Below are positions 7,882-16,476 of a stretch of 64,000 nucleotides of DNA, in pieces. Position 1 is the stretch's first letter; each line of letters starts with the position of its first letter. The notes under the pieces were generated by a model that saw only the letters and a list, made by a program, of their open reading frames with translations, was not told the origin of the DNA and ran no database searches. Location: positions 139,124 through 203,123 of the forward strand of contig CBDCRK010000017.1 in NCBI GenBank assembly GCA_965220955.1. Direction: 5' to 3'. The position numbers and the translations under genes are program-made. This DNA comes from CBDCRK01 sp965220955. Lineage in GTDB: Bacteria; Desulfobacterota; Binatia; Bin18; CBDCRK01.

Positions 7882-9060
7882 ATGGCCGACGTGACGACTT
7901 GGCAACTGTTGTTTGTGGATGACGACGAAGATACCTGCTGGCAGGTAAAGGAGTACCTGGAAGGCGAGACGATCTCTGACGCCGGTGAATTTCCCTTTGT
8001 AGAGACGCTTACAGACTTCGACAAAGCTCTGGAAGCTCTGGAAACGCGCCGTTTTGACTTGGTGATCCTGGACCTCAGACTAGGGCCGCATGATGAGATG
8101 CCAGAGGAAGAAGCAGGCACCAAGACTTTGCAAGCCATCCAGCAGAGGCGTTTCGTGCCGGTTATATTCTACACTGCGTTGCCCCATCTTGTGCGTCACC
8201 TGGAGACCTCCTTGATTCGGGTGGTTGAGAAGGGGCCGAGCCCAGAGCCTCTGCTGGTAGCAGTCAGAAACATCTTCATGACCCGCCTGCCCGCAGTCAA
8301 TCGTGCATTGATTCGACACCTGGAAACGGTTCAGCGTGACTACATGTGGGAGTTTGTGGCGAAACACTGGGAGCGGTTTGGTGACACGGCTGACCGCACA
8401 GCCCTGGCTTATTTACTGGCGCGCCGGTTAGCAATATCTCTGTCTGGGTCAGGGATCCAGCAGTTAGCGCAGGACTTGGGTGACCCCACCGGAACCGGTG
8501 CGGCTGAAGGACAGGTTCATCCCATGCGGTATTATGTGATGCCACCTGTAGAGAAGTCACCGCTGGCTGGTGATTTGTACCAGGGTCAGGTCGGGGACCA
8601 GATCGGGTACTGGGTGCTCCTCACACCCTCTTGCGACTTGGTTACAGGACGAGAAAAGGCCGAGGGAGTGTTACTGGCACGCTGTGTTCTGCTGACTGAG
8701 CAAACAGAATATCAGAGGTGGCAGACCGGCCTGCCACAGCCATCTAGTATAGTCGATGGGAGATTGCGGGCAGTGTTACGAAACAACCGGCAGGACGGCC
8801 AAGCAGAGCGATTCTACTTCCTGCCGGGTGCCCTCACGCTGCCAGACCTGGTAGTAGATTTCCAGCAACTCGTGACTCTGCCGAGAAAGCAGATGACCAC
8901 CCTGGAGCGGCTGGCCTCGCTGGACAGTCCATTCGCCGAGGCGCTACTGGCCAGGTTTACTCGTTATTTTGGGCGGTTGGGCACTCCTGATCTTGATCTG
9001 GAAGTAATAATCAGCAGACTTCGGTCTACCGCTGTTGAGGTGGATCCTACTGATGACTAA
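7882..9060 (+). CDS. Receiver-domain protein with unknown C-terminal domain
   Basis: 392 residues. Residues 1-125 form a response-regulator receiver with acidic pocket D13/D14/D15, phospho-acceptor D64 (VILDLRL), T98 and K117. Residues ~130-392 match no DNA-binding or enzymatic output domain I recognise. They contain a conserved-looking TPSCDLV motif and end in an acidic tail. The start lies one base after the stop of the GHKL gene, implying a matched kinase-receiver pair. The probable job is to carry a signal from the ATPase to the HNH nuclease or to act as an effector itself; neither is proven. Confidence 0.82.
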   Translation: MADVTTWQLLFVDDDEDTCWQVKEYLEGETISDAGEFPFVETLTDFDKALEALETRRFDLVILDLRLGPHDEMPEEEAGTKTLQAIQQRRFVPVIFYTALPHLVRHLETSLIRVVEKGPSPEPLLVAVRNIFMTRLPAVNRALIRHLETVQRDYMWEFVAKHWERFGDTADRTALAYLLARRLAISLSGSGIQQLAQDLGDPTGTGAAEGQVHPMRYYVMPPVEKSPLAGDLYQGQVGDQIGYWVLLTPSCDLVTGREKAEGVLLARCVLLTEQTEYQRWQTGLPQPSSIVDGRLRAVLRNNRQDGQAERFYFLPGALTLPDLVVDFQQLVTLPRKQMTTLERLASLDSPFAEALLARFTRYFGRLGTPDLDLEVIISRLRSTAVEVDPTDD

Positions 9061-9156
9061 GGTGTCTGTGCATCTTGAGTGCGGCGGTCAGGGCGATTTG
9101 CGAACCGTAAGATCTTCAACAGATAGACACCCATGTAAAAAAATAAGGAGAATCAG

Positions 9157-10017
9157 ATGCCAAACCCGTGGACGCACCACACCGTCCGAGTGAACGACTT
9201 TCGTATGCACTATGTTATGGCTGGCACCGGATATCCGCTGGTATTCCTGCATGGCTGGCCGCAGACCTGGTATGAGTGGCGCAAAATCATTCCTCCCTTA
9301 GTTGACCGTTTCACTATTATTGCTCCCGACCTGCGCGGGTTAGGTGATAGTGAACGACCACTCACTGGTTACAACAAACGAACCCTGGCCTCGGATGTGT
9401 ACCAACTCATCAAAACCCTGGGATACGAGAAAATCGGGCTCACTGGCCACGACTGGGGTGGCACGGTGGCCTACTACCTGGCCTATGACCATCCTGAGAT
9501 GGTCGAGCGCCTGCTCATCCTGGAATCAACCCCCGGAATTGCCCGGGTTGGTGAGCCCATAGATCTGCGGGGAATCCGCAGGCTCTGGCACGTGTTTTTC
9601 CAGGGCGGTGCTCCCGATCTGGCCGAGCAGCTGGTACATGACCATGTGGATCTTTACTTGAGTCGCCTCTGTAGCGTTGCCTGTTATAATCCGGCCTTGT
9701 TCAGCCCTGAAGAGATGGCCGAGTATGTTCGCGCATACTCTCAGCCAGGGGCTCTACGGGCGGGCTTTCATTATTATCGGGCGGCTCTAGAGGAAGATGT
9801 TGAAGAGCTGAGTAGTTGTACACAGAAGCTCTTGATGCCTGTACGGGCATGGGGCGGGAATCGGTTTATGGGCGACATTACTCCCCTGTGGCAGCGGGTT
9901 GCGGACAAGGTGGAGGGAGGGACTGTCGAACGCTGTGGGCATTTTATAGCTGAGGAGCGGCCTGATTTTGTTCTTCAGCAGGTGCAGGAATTTTTTGTGC
10001 CACTGGCAGAGCGTTAA
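9157..10017 (+). CDS. Alpha/beta hydrolase, epoxide hydrolase-like
   Basis: 286 residues, full length. It has the oxyanion-hole segment HGWPQTWYEWR, nucleophile motif GHDWGG (D99) and catalytic H262 in CGHFIAEE. An aspartate nucleophile points to epoxide hydrolase or haloacetate dehalogenase chemistry rather than a serine esterase. A close paralogue lies at 49003-49866. AAGGAG is 7 bases before the ATG. Confidence 0.9.
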   Translation: MPNPWTHHTVRVNDFRMHYVMAGTGYPLVFLHGWPQTWYEWRKIIPPLVDRFTIIAPDLRGLGDSERPLTGYNKRTLASDVYQLIKTLGYEKIGLTGHDWGGTVAYYLAYDHPEMVERLLILESTPGIARVGEPIDLRGIRRLWHVFFQGGAPDLAEQLVHDHVDLYLSRLCSVACYNPALFSPEEMAEYVRAYSQPGALRAGFHYYRAALEEDVEELSSCTQKLLMPVRAWGGNRFMGDITPLWQRVADKVEGGTVERCGHFIAEERPDFVLQQVQEFFVPLAER

Positions 10018-10018
10018 A

Positions 10019-10231
10019 CTGTTTGTACGGGCAGAGTTGCAGACGGCTCGGGAACTAGGGGAGCAGACCCTGCGCTTAGCCCAAAGCACGCAACATCCCC
10101 CACTCCTTTTGTAGGCTTATTACTCGCTGGGAGAGACCTTGTTATCCCTCGAAGAATTGGTTTCTGCCCGAGAAAACTTGTAGCAAGGTGCTGCTCTCTA
10201 TGACCCTCAAAGAGGCCAAAGTTTTGCTTGA
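10019..10231 (+). pseudogene. Remnant of a TPR segment from a cyclase/ATPase-type protein
   Basis: Right after the hydrolase stop, one frame reads LFVRAELQTARELGEQTLRLAQ, then YYSLGETLLSLEELVSAREN, then GAALYDPQ. This is the tetratricopeptide pattern found downstream of adenylate cyclase/AAA domains in many uncultured bacteria. Two in-frame TAG codons (10112 and 10181) sit where Glu or Gln would be expected, and both ends are missing. A dead fragment. Confidence 0.7.
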
Positions 10232-10236
10232 AGAAT

Positions 10237-10268
10237 TGTCGGGACGTCCCTTTGGGGGTGTCCCGACA
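10237..10268. terminator. Stem-loop upstream of pgi
   Basis: TGTCGGGAC (10237-10245) pairs perfectly with GTCCCGACA (10260-10268) over a 14-base loop. No T-tract follows, so it may be a REP-type hairpin or a weak terminator isolating pgi from upstream transcription. Confidence 0.45.
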
Positions 10269-10317
10269 GCGGAATAAGCCTGCATTTTAGAAACGGCGTG
10301 TATTCAGGGAGGGGCTT

Positions 10318-11913
10318 ATGAATCAGCAGCAACTCTGGGAACGTTTTAAGACTTTCTATTACTACCATGACCCGCTTGGGCTGGCGTTGGACATCAGCCG
10401 GATGAACTTCTCAGACAGCTTTTTCTCGGACATGGAAAATAAAGTGAAGAAAGCCTTCGAGCAGATGGAGGCTTTGGAAGGCGGCGCCATTGCCAACCCG
10501 GACGAGCAGCGGATGGTTGGGCACTACTGGCTGAGGGATTCGAGCAAGGCTCCTAATGGCGAGATTCGAGCGGAAATTGACAACACGCTTGCCAGAATCA
10601 AGGCGTTTTCTGCGCGGGTTCATGCTGGCGGCTTGACCGGACAGAAGGGAAAAAAGTTCAGTAACATTCTGGTTGTTGGCATTGGCGGCTCAGCCCTGGG
10701 ACCTCAGTTTATTGCCCATGCCCTGGGCAACACAGATGATAAAATGAGGGTCTTTTTTTTTGATAACACCGATCCTGATGGTATCGATAGGGTTCTGGCC
10801 AGGGTCGGCAATGCACTTGATGAAACCCTGACCCTTGTTATTTCGAAGTCCGGCGGAACCAAAGAAACCCGTAACGGCATGCTCGAAGCCAAGGCTGCCT
10901 ACGAAAAAGCCGGTCTTAAATTTGGTAGTCACACGGTGGCTATCACTCAGGTCGGCAGCGATCTCGACAAGATAGCTCAGAGCGGCGGATGGATCGAACG
11001 CTTCCCCATGTGGGACTGGGTCGGTGGACGTACCTCAGAACTTTCAGCGGTTGGCCTGTTGCCTGCCTGTCTCCAGGGGCTGGATATCCAGGGAATGCTC
11101 GACGGCGCCCAAGCCATGGATGCGGTCACCCGCGTACCCAATGTCAGAAACAATCCCTCTGCGCAGCTGGCCTTGATGTGGTATCATGCCGGCGTGGGTA
11201 AAGGTCAGAAGGACATGGTCATTCTGCCGTACAAAGACCGGCTGGAACTTTTCAGCAAATACCTCCAGCAGTTGGTCATGGAATCCCTGGGTAAGGAGCT
11301 GGACCTGGACGGAAATGTGACACATCAGGGAATTGCGGTTTACGGTAACAAAGGATCAACCGATCAGCATGCCTATGTACAGCAGTTGCGCGAGGGTGTG
11401 AACAACTTTTTTGTCACTTTCATTGAAGTGCTCAAAGACCGAGATGGAGAGTCAATCGAAGTCGAGCCGGGCGAGACCTCTGGCGACTATCTGTCAGGAT
11501 TCCTTCAGGGCACCCGCAAAGCCCTTTACGAGAACAGCCGCGAGTCGATTACCATCACTGTTAATGAAGCAAACCCGCGGACGGTTGGCAAACTCATTGC
11601 TCTCTATGAGCGTGCGGTTGGTTTCTATGCCTATCTGGTCAACATCAATGCTTACCACCAGCCCGGTGTGGAAGCCGGCAAAGTAGCCGCTGCCACAGTG
11701 CTAAAACTTCAGGGAAAGATTGTGGGTTACCTGAAAAGCAACCCGGGGCAGAAATTAACGGTAGATGCCATTGCCTCGGGAATAGGCGAGCCTAATGAGA
11801 TCGAGACCGTGTTCAAGATACTACAGCATCTCTCGGCCAATCCCCATCATGGTGTAAAGCGCCAGTCAGCCGCTTCTCCTTTTGAGGCTACCTATTCGTT
11901 AACAGCCGCCTGA
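10318..11913 (+). CDS. pgi: Glucose-6-phosphate isomerase
   Basis: 531 residues. It interconverts glucose-6-phosphate and fructose-6-phosphate in glycolysis/gluconeogenesis. Signature segments include VVGIGGSALGPQF, ISKSGGTKETRN, WVGGRTSELSAVGLL and GSTDQHAYVQQLREG, covering the two sugar-isomerase domains and catalytic Glu/His/Lys regions. GGGAGGGG precedes the ATG. A monocistronic housekeeping gene among degradative genes. Confidence 0.96.
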   Translation: MNQQQLWERFKTFYYYHDPLGLALDISRMNFSDSFFSDMENKVKKAFEQMEALEGGAIANPDEQRMVGHYWLRDSSKAPNGEIRAEIDNTLARIKAFSARVHAGGLTGQKGKKFSNILVVGIGGSALGPQFIAHALGNTDDKMRVFFFDNTDPDGIDRVLARVGNALDETLTLVISKSGGTKETRNGMLEAKAAYEKAGLKFGSHTVAITQVGSDLDKIAQSGGWIERFPMWDWVGGRTSELSAVGLLPACLQGLDIQGMLDGAQAMDAVTRVPNVRNNPSAQLALMWYHAGVGKGQKDMVILPYKDRLELFSKYLQQLVMESLGKELDLDGNVTHQGIAVYGNKGSTDQHAYVQQLREGVNNFFVTFIEVLKDRDGESIEVEPGETSGDYLSGFLQGTRKALYENSRESITITVNEANPRTVGKLIALYERAVGFYAYLVNINAYHQPGVEAGKVAAATVLKLQGKIVGYLKSNPGQKLTVDAIASGIGEPNEIETVFKILQHLSANPHHGVKRQSAASPFEATYSLTAA

Positions 11914-12032
11914 TGCTGCTGACCTGCTGGCGCGAAAAGAAAATCTCCGCCCGTCAGCAGCAATGGCATTAGGTTAAGCCTGGTAGCCGGGATAGAGCGC
12001 AGCGGAATCCAGGAAACTAGGGCCTTAATGTA

Positions 12033-12443
12033 TTAGTCTTTTTCTCCGGTCTGCTTGACCAGGTTCAGCGCAATTGAGTTCATGCAATAACGCTGGTGTG
12101 TTGGCGCGGGCCCGTCGTCAAACACATGGCCCAGGTGGGCATCACACCTGTTGCACACTACCTCTACTCGGCGCATGCCCAGGCTGTCATCCTCCTCAGT
12201 TTTCACCCTGTCGGCGGCAATGGGCGTCCAGAAACTCGGCCAACCGCTTCTAGAGTTATACTTTGTCTCTGAGCTGAACAAATCGGCTCCACAACAAACA
12301 CACTGGTAAGTCCCTTCCTCTTTGCAGTCATTGTACTCACCTGAGAAGGGCCTTTCAGTGGCTTTCTGGCGACAGACCGCGAACTGCTCCGGAGTAAGCT
12401 CGGCTCTCCATTCTTCCTCAGATTTCGAGATCTTGTTTGCCAT
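12033..12443 (-). CDS. msrB: Peptide-methionine (R)-S-oxide reductase
   Basis: 136 residues. It reduces methionine-R-sulfoxide in proteins. Structural zinc is bound by C48, C51, C97 and C100; the catalytic cysteine is C120 in RYCMNS. The SRSGWPSFW substrate-site segment is intact. No MsrA domain is fused. GAGGAGG lies 6-7 bases before the ATG. Confidence 0.96.
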   Translation of the reverse strand: MANKISKSEEEWRAELTPEQFAVCRQKATERPFSGEYNDCKEEGTYQCVCCGADLFSSETKYNSRSGWPSFWTPIAADRVKTEEDDSLGMRRVEVVCNRCDAHLGHVFDDGPAPTHQRYCMNSIALNLVKQTGEKD

Positions 12444-12606
12444 ATCTTTATCCTCCTCATTATAGTATTGGCCTGGGATCGTGTTGTGTCGGCACCTATT
12501 TTCACCATGGCCTTAAGCATTATGTCAGGTAGGCAGTTATGAGTCGAGTATGCAGCTGGGGTTTGATTTTGAGGGGTGAGTGTTGCGGAGGACCAATCAG
12601 GCTAAG

Positions 12607-13755
12607 TCAGTCATCATCTCTGTCAGGCTCGACATTTTTTCCCCAGACCTCGTCATTATGCTCGCCTAACTTGGGGGAACGTCTTGTTATGTGGGGACGG
12701 GCGCCATCGAACGAAATCGGAAGACCCAACAGTTCCAGGTCAACTTCAGGCATCTTTTGGAAAATTCCCAGTGCCTCTGTCTGCGGTTGTGCCAAAACCT
12801 CGGGAATTGTCAGGATTGGCGCACAGGGAATTCCAGCCTCTTCCAGTCGCTCCATCCAGCGTTCCTTGGTGTCTTGGCGTAGGATTGTCTGAATTTCGTT
12901 AGTAAGAAAGTCTTTATAGCCAAGGCGGTCGGCGCTGGTACGAAACCGAGGATCTTCTGCCCATTCCGGCCGGTTCAGTACACGGGCAAGTTTGACAAAG
13001 AGCCTATTATTGGCCACAGCCACAATGAGTGGCCCATTCTTAGTCTCAAAGGCGCCAAAGGCTACCTGTCTGGGACTTCCGGTCGGGTGTCGCTGAGGAA
13101 CCTGGCCGCTCGCTTTGTACATAGCAAAGGCGTTGCGTAGCCAAAACAACGCCGTCTCAAATAGCGAGGTATAAATGACACAGCCCCGACCGGTTCGGTC
13201 TCTTTGGCGTAGAGCAGCCAGGGCGGCGAGGGTCGTCCACATGCCTGTGCCAAAATCAACCACCGAGGTCCCCATGCGGAGCGGTGGTCCACCCTCCTCA
13301 CCCGTAGCGCTCATAAGGCCACCAAATGCCTGCAGGAGAATTTCGTAGCCGGGCTTGAGCCGTAGTGGTCCTTGGTGACCAAAGGCCGATATTGCGCAGT
13401 AAATTAGCCTGGGATTGGCCTCAAGAAGTATGTCAGGCCCCAGCCCAACTTCCTCCGCAACACCGGGTCGCAAGTTGTGGATGAAAATATCCCTATTGGT
13501 AATAAGGCGGTGTAGTCCAGCCATAGCAGAGGGGTCTTTGAAATCGACGGTGATTGACCGTTTGTTCCGGTTCATCGAATGAAATGCCACTGAGGTTCCG
13601 TGCACAAAGGGCGGTCCCCAGCCCCTGGCGTCATCACCACCTTCGGGTCTTTCCACCTTAATAACATCAGCACCCAGGTCAGCGAAAATCTCACCGGCCA
13701 AAGGGCCTGCCAGGTTTAGCCCAACCTCGACCACTCTCACTCCCGATAAGGGCAT
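12607..13755 (-). CDS. Class III CoA-transferase (CaiB/BaiF family)
   Basis: 382 residues. It moves CoA between acyl groups through an aspartyl-CoA thioester; the catalytic Asp is in TSVVDFGTGM (about residue 168). The N-terminal VVEVGLNLAGPLAGEIFADLG and ADVIKVERPEGGD nucleotide-fold segments are typical. It is followed on the same strand by a VOC dioxygenase-like gene upstream at 13914-14807, suggesting a degradation operon. GGAGG precedes the start. The acyl substrate is unknown. Confidence 0.92.
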   Translation of the reverse strand: MPLSGVRVVEVGLNLAGPLAGEIFADLGADVIKVERPEGGDDARGWGPPFVHGTSVAFHSMNRNKRSITVDFKDPSAMAGLHRLITNRDIFIHNLRPGVAEEVGLGPDILLEANPRLIYCAISAFGHQGPLRLKPGYEILLQAFGGLMSATGEEGGPPLRMGTSVVDFGTGMWTTLAALAALRQRDRTGRGCVIYTSLFETALFWLRNAFAMYKASGQVPQRHPTGSPRQVAFGAFETKNGPLIVAVANNRLFVKLARVLNRPEWAEDPRFRTSADRLGYKDFLTNEIQTILRQDTKERWMERLEEAGIPCAPILTIPEVLAQPQTEALGIFQKMPEVDLELLGLPISFDGARPHITRRSPKLGEHNDEVWGKNVEPDRDDD

Positions 13756-13913
13756 GGGTTCCTCCGTTTTCTACTTCTAACCGCAGGGACATGGCTCGTT
13801 CGGCCCGATCTCGACAACTCCCTCCCGAACCTGAATGCCGTACCGGCGGGTGGGCAGCTTGGTTCCAAAACGCCGGCATCAACCTCTGGAACCTGCGCCC
13901 CACTTAGGGCTCA

Positions 13914-14807
13914 CTACCTGTCGGCATAGAACTCTACAAGGAAGCCGTCGGGATCCCTCAAGAAGAGGCTGCGCCTCTTCTCATTGTCCACCCGTAGCTC
14001 TGGCTCGATCCCGGCCTTTTTCATTTCTACCTCAGCCTGGTCCAGATCATTCTCATGCGCTATTTCGCAGCTGAAGTGGTGCAGGCCCGTTGGCTGTCCC
14101 CCTGCAGCTTGAATGAGTGTCAGGTCCTGTCCAGATAAGGTGCCCCTTAGCACTAGGCGAGAGCCATCGGTGGCGCGATCAACTTCCTCCAGGCCACCCA
14201 CCTCTGCGAAGAAGCGAGTCATTTTATCCAGGTCACGCACGGCAAACGTTGCCTCTGCCACCCGCTTCGGGTGGCACACTGCGCCCTCCACCCGCCGGAT
14301 CTCTGGATGCGGATCATATTTGGGTTCAGGGTCTGCAGGCGGCTCCCCAGGAGTCCACTCTGAGGTTATCATATCAGACCGGTCCGGTCGCATAATGGTC
14401 CGCCAGTCCTTCATGGTATCCGCATAGAACTCATGCCCGTTACCCTCTGGATCTGAGATATACACGCTGTGAGAGATCTGGTGGTTGGCCATAAAGTCGA
14501 TCTTTAGCCCCAGCTGCTGAAGCCGTTCGTAGGCCTCGACTAACTGTACCTCGTTTTCCAACTCCCAGCCCAGATGGTTGAGTCCTGCCTGCTTTGCCAG
14601 AATCCCGACCTCTACCAGCGCCACGTCATGGTGGGTGTTGCCGTTACTCAGAAAACCCGCCTTGATGTCCGGCTCTCGCCGCACCTCCTCTATCCCCAGC
14701 ACCTTAGTGTAAAATGCCATGGAACGTTCAAGGTCGCTCACAGAGAGGTTAACATGACCCAGACGCCTCGGCCCGAACTTCACTCCTTGGTTTGCTTTGT
14801 GCTGCAT
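13914..14807 (-). CDS. VOC-family protein, extradiol dioxygenase-like
   Basis: About 297 residues with two vicinal-oxygen-chelate modules. The metal ligands expected of ring-cleaving 2,3-dioxygenases appear as H in RLGHVNLSV, H in LHHFSCE and E in FLVEFYADR. An ATG at 14813 abuts the GGAG ribosome site, leaving no spacing; the ATG at 14807 has 6 bases and is the better start. Ring cleavage next to a CoA-transferase fits aromatic catabolism, but glyoxalase-like activity is possible. Confidence 0.85.
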   Translation of the reverse strand: MQHKANQGVKFGPRRLGHVNLSVSDLERSMAFYTKVLGIEEVRREPDIKAGFLSNGNTHHDVALVEVGILAKQAGLNHLGWELENEVQLVEAYERLQQLGLKIDFMANHQISHSVYISDPEGNGHEFYADTMKDWRTIMRPDRSDMITSEWTPGEPPADPEPKYDPHPEIRRVEGAVCHPKRVAEATFAVRDLDKMTRFFAEVGGLEEVDRATDGSRLVLRGTLSGQDLTLIQAAGGQPTGLHHFSCEIAHENDLDQAEVEMKKAGIEPELRVDNEKRRSLFLRDPDGFLVEFYADR

Positions 14808-14870
14808 AGTCATCTCCTTTTCTGAATTTGCGCTATGTTCATTGTGCCTGGTTACTTATCAGCAAGCATG

Positions 14871-16016
14871 TTAATAGAGATTGAACACTTTAGTTGCGTT
14901 GCCTCCTACAACCTTCTCCTGGTCCTCTGGCGATAGGGTTTCAATCAGTTTGTAAACGGCTGACTGCGCCTCCAGGCCTATGGAGCGAATGTGGGGAAAG
15001 TCAGACCCCCAGAGGACCTGACTAGCGCCTATGTGGGGGATACTGTGTGCAACAGCTGTATCGTTGATAAATCCGTGCCAGATGCGCGTCTTCATGTAGT
15101 CACTCGCACGCATCTTCAGCTTGGGCAGATATAAGCGCGGGCCAACGTCTTCGATCTGGTCTAGGCGAGCCATGAAACCCGGTATCCATGAGGTCTCAAA
15201 CTCGCTACAGACAATTTTCAGGTTGGGAAAACGGTCCAGAATCCCACCAAAAATGAAGTCGTTGGCAAGCACAGTCTGTATCTCATTAAAGAGATCCACC
15301 CATAGGCCCGGATTTCCTTTACGTTCCTCAGGCGTTTGGCCAGAGGCGAGGATCAACGGATCAAGGGCACGACCCGTTAGAATGTGTAGTGTAAGCGGAA
15401 CCCCTGCCTCCTCCACCATTGCCCAGAAGCGATCATAGACCGGGTTCCAATAGGGTGGACAACCTTCCGGCGCCTGGCAGTTAATCATCGGACCCGTCAG
15501 ACCCTTCTGCAAAGTCCTCTCCAGCTCCTTAGTAGCCCACTCAATATCATGCATCGGGATCACGCTGACACCAATGAGGCGTTTGGGATTGTAGGACACG
15601 AACTCCGTTTCCCAGTCGTTGAAGACCTCCGTGCATGCCTGCAAGACCTCAATGTCTGGGTTTCGCAGGATGATTAACATGTTGGTGGTATTCATTACCT
15701 CAGCCTCTATACCGGCCTCCTCCTGAAACCTAACCCGTACCTCTGGGTTGTAGCCACACGCCTTCATCCCCTTTTCCCTGGCTTCCAGTAGGGCAGCTTC
15801 TGTCTCAGGTGTGGGCTCAAATAGCGCCAGGTCTAATACCTCCTGGCCCTGATAGCCGGTGTAGAAGAATTTCCCCTTCTGCCCCTGGTATTCGTCTAGG
15901 ACCCGAGGCGTCCTGTCGCCGAACTTAGGCCCCAGCGCCTTCCACCATAGGTCTAAGGGCTCCATGACATGCGAGTCAGCCGAGATAATTTTCTTAAACT
16001 GCTGTGTTACTGCCAT
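14871..16016 (-). CDS. Metal-dependent amidohydrolase (amidohydrolase 2 family)
   Basis: 381 residues, a TIM-barrel hydrolase or decarboxylase of the ACMSD/gamma-resorcylate decarboxylase type. Metal-site motifs are SADSHVMEP at the N-terminus, LTLHILTG in the middle and GSDFPHIRS near the C-terminus. It shares the minus strand with the VOC and CoA-transferase genes and probably acts in the same pathway. A relative lies at 45860-46975. AAAGGAGG precedes the ATG. Confidence 0.9.
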   Translation of the reverse strand: MAVTQQFKKIISADSHVMEPLDLWWKALGPKFGDRTPRVLDEYQGQKGKFFYTGYQGQEVLDLALFEPTPETEAALLEAREKGMKACGYNPEVRVRFQEEAGIEAEVMNTTNMLIILRNPDIEVLQACTEVFNDWETEFVSYNPKRLIGVSVIPMHDIEWATKELERTLQKGLTGPMINCQAPEGCPPYWNPVYDRFWAMVEEAGVPLTLHILTGRALDPLILASGQTPEERKGNPGLWVDLFNEIQTVLANDFIFGGILDRFPNLKIVCSEFETSWIPGFMARLDQIEDVGPRLYLPKLKMRASDYMKTRIWHGFINDTAVAHSIPHIGASQVLWGSDFPHIRSIGLEAQSAVYKLIETLSPEDQEKVVGGNATKVFNLY

Positions 16017-16476
16017 TGGTCCTCCTTTCTCCCTGGACGAGCTTAGGAACTCTTCCTTGGGTAACGGTCATTGCGTAACCTTAGCACCCTGCTGCCTCCG
16101 CTGACCCCTCACCGCTTTCTGAGATGGACTCTACTCCTTGTGCCCTGCAAAGGTCAAGAGAAAACAAAACCCAATTTCTTCCCATAGCTGCTGCGCGTAT
16201 GGCCCTATTCTGCCTCTATTGCCTGGGAGATAGGACTGCTCATCTCCAGGGTTGATGGCTACTCAACCCCGCCTTGCACAGGGCAGCAAGAAGACACTCC
16301 AACGCTGCTTGGTCTTTGACGGGCCAGGTTTGCCATGTTGTTGCTACAGACGACTCAAGCTCATCACTGCACGCGGCCCTGGCGCCTTTGCTCTCTGACG
16401 GTGGGCAATGTCGAGGGCCTGACAAAAACATTCTTCTGCTTCTTTGGGTCTGCACATTATCGTAGCGCTCAGTCCA
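16017..16476. other. Intergenic region, nothing recognised
   Basis: 460 bases between two minus-strand genes. Apart from the ribosome binding site of the amidohydrolase at its left edge I see no coding remnant, RNA gene or strong hairpin. Confidence 0.5.
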
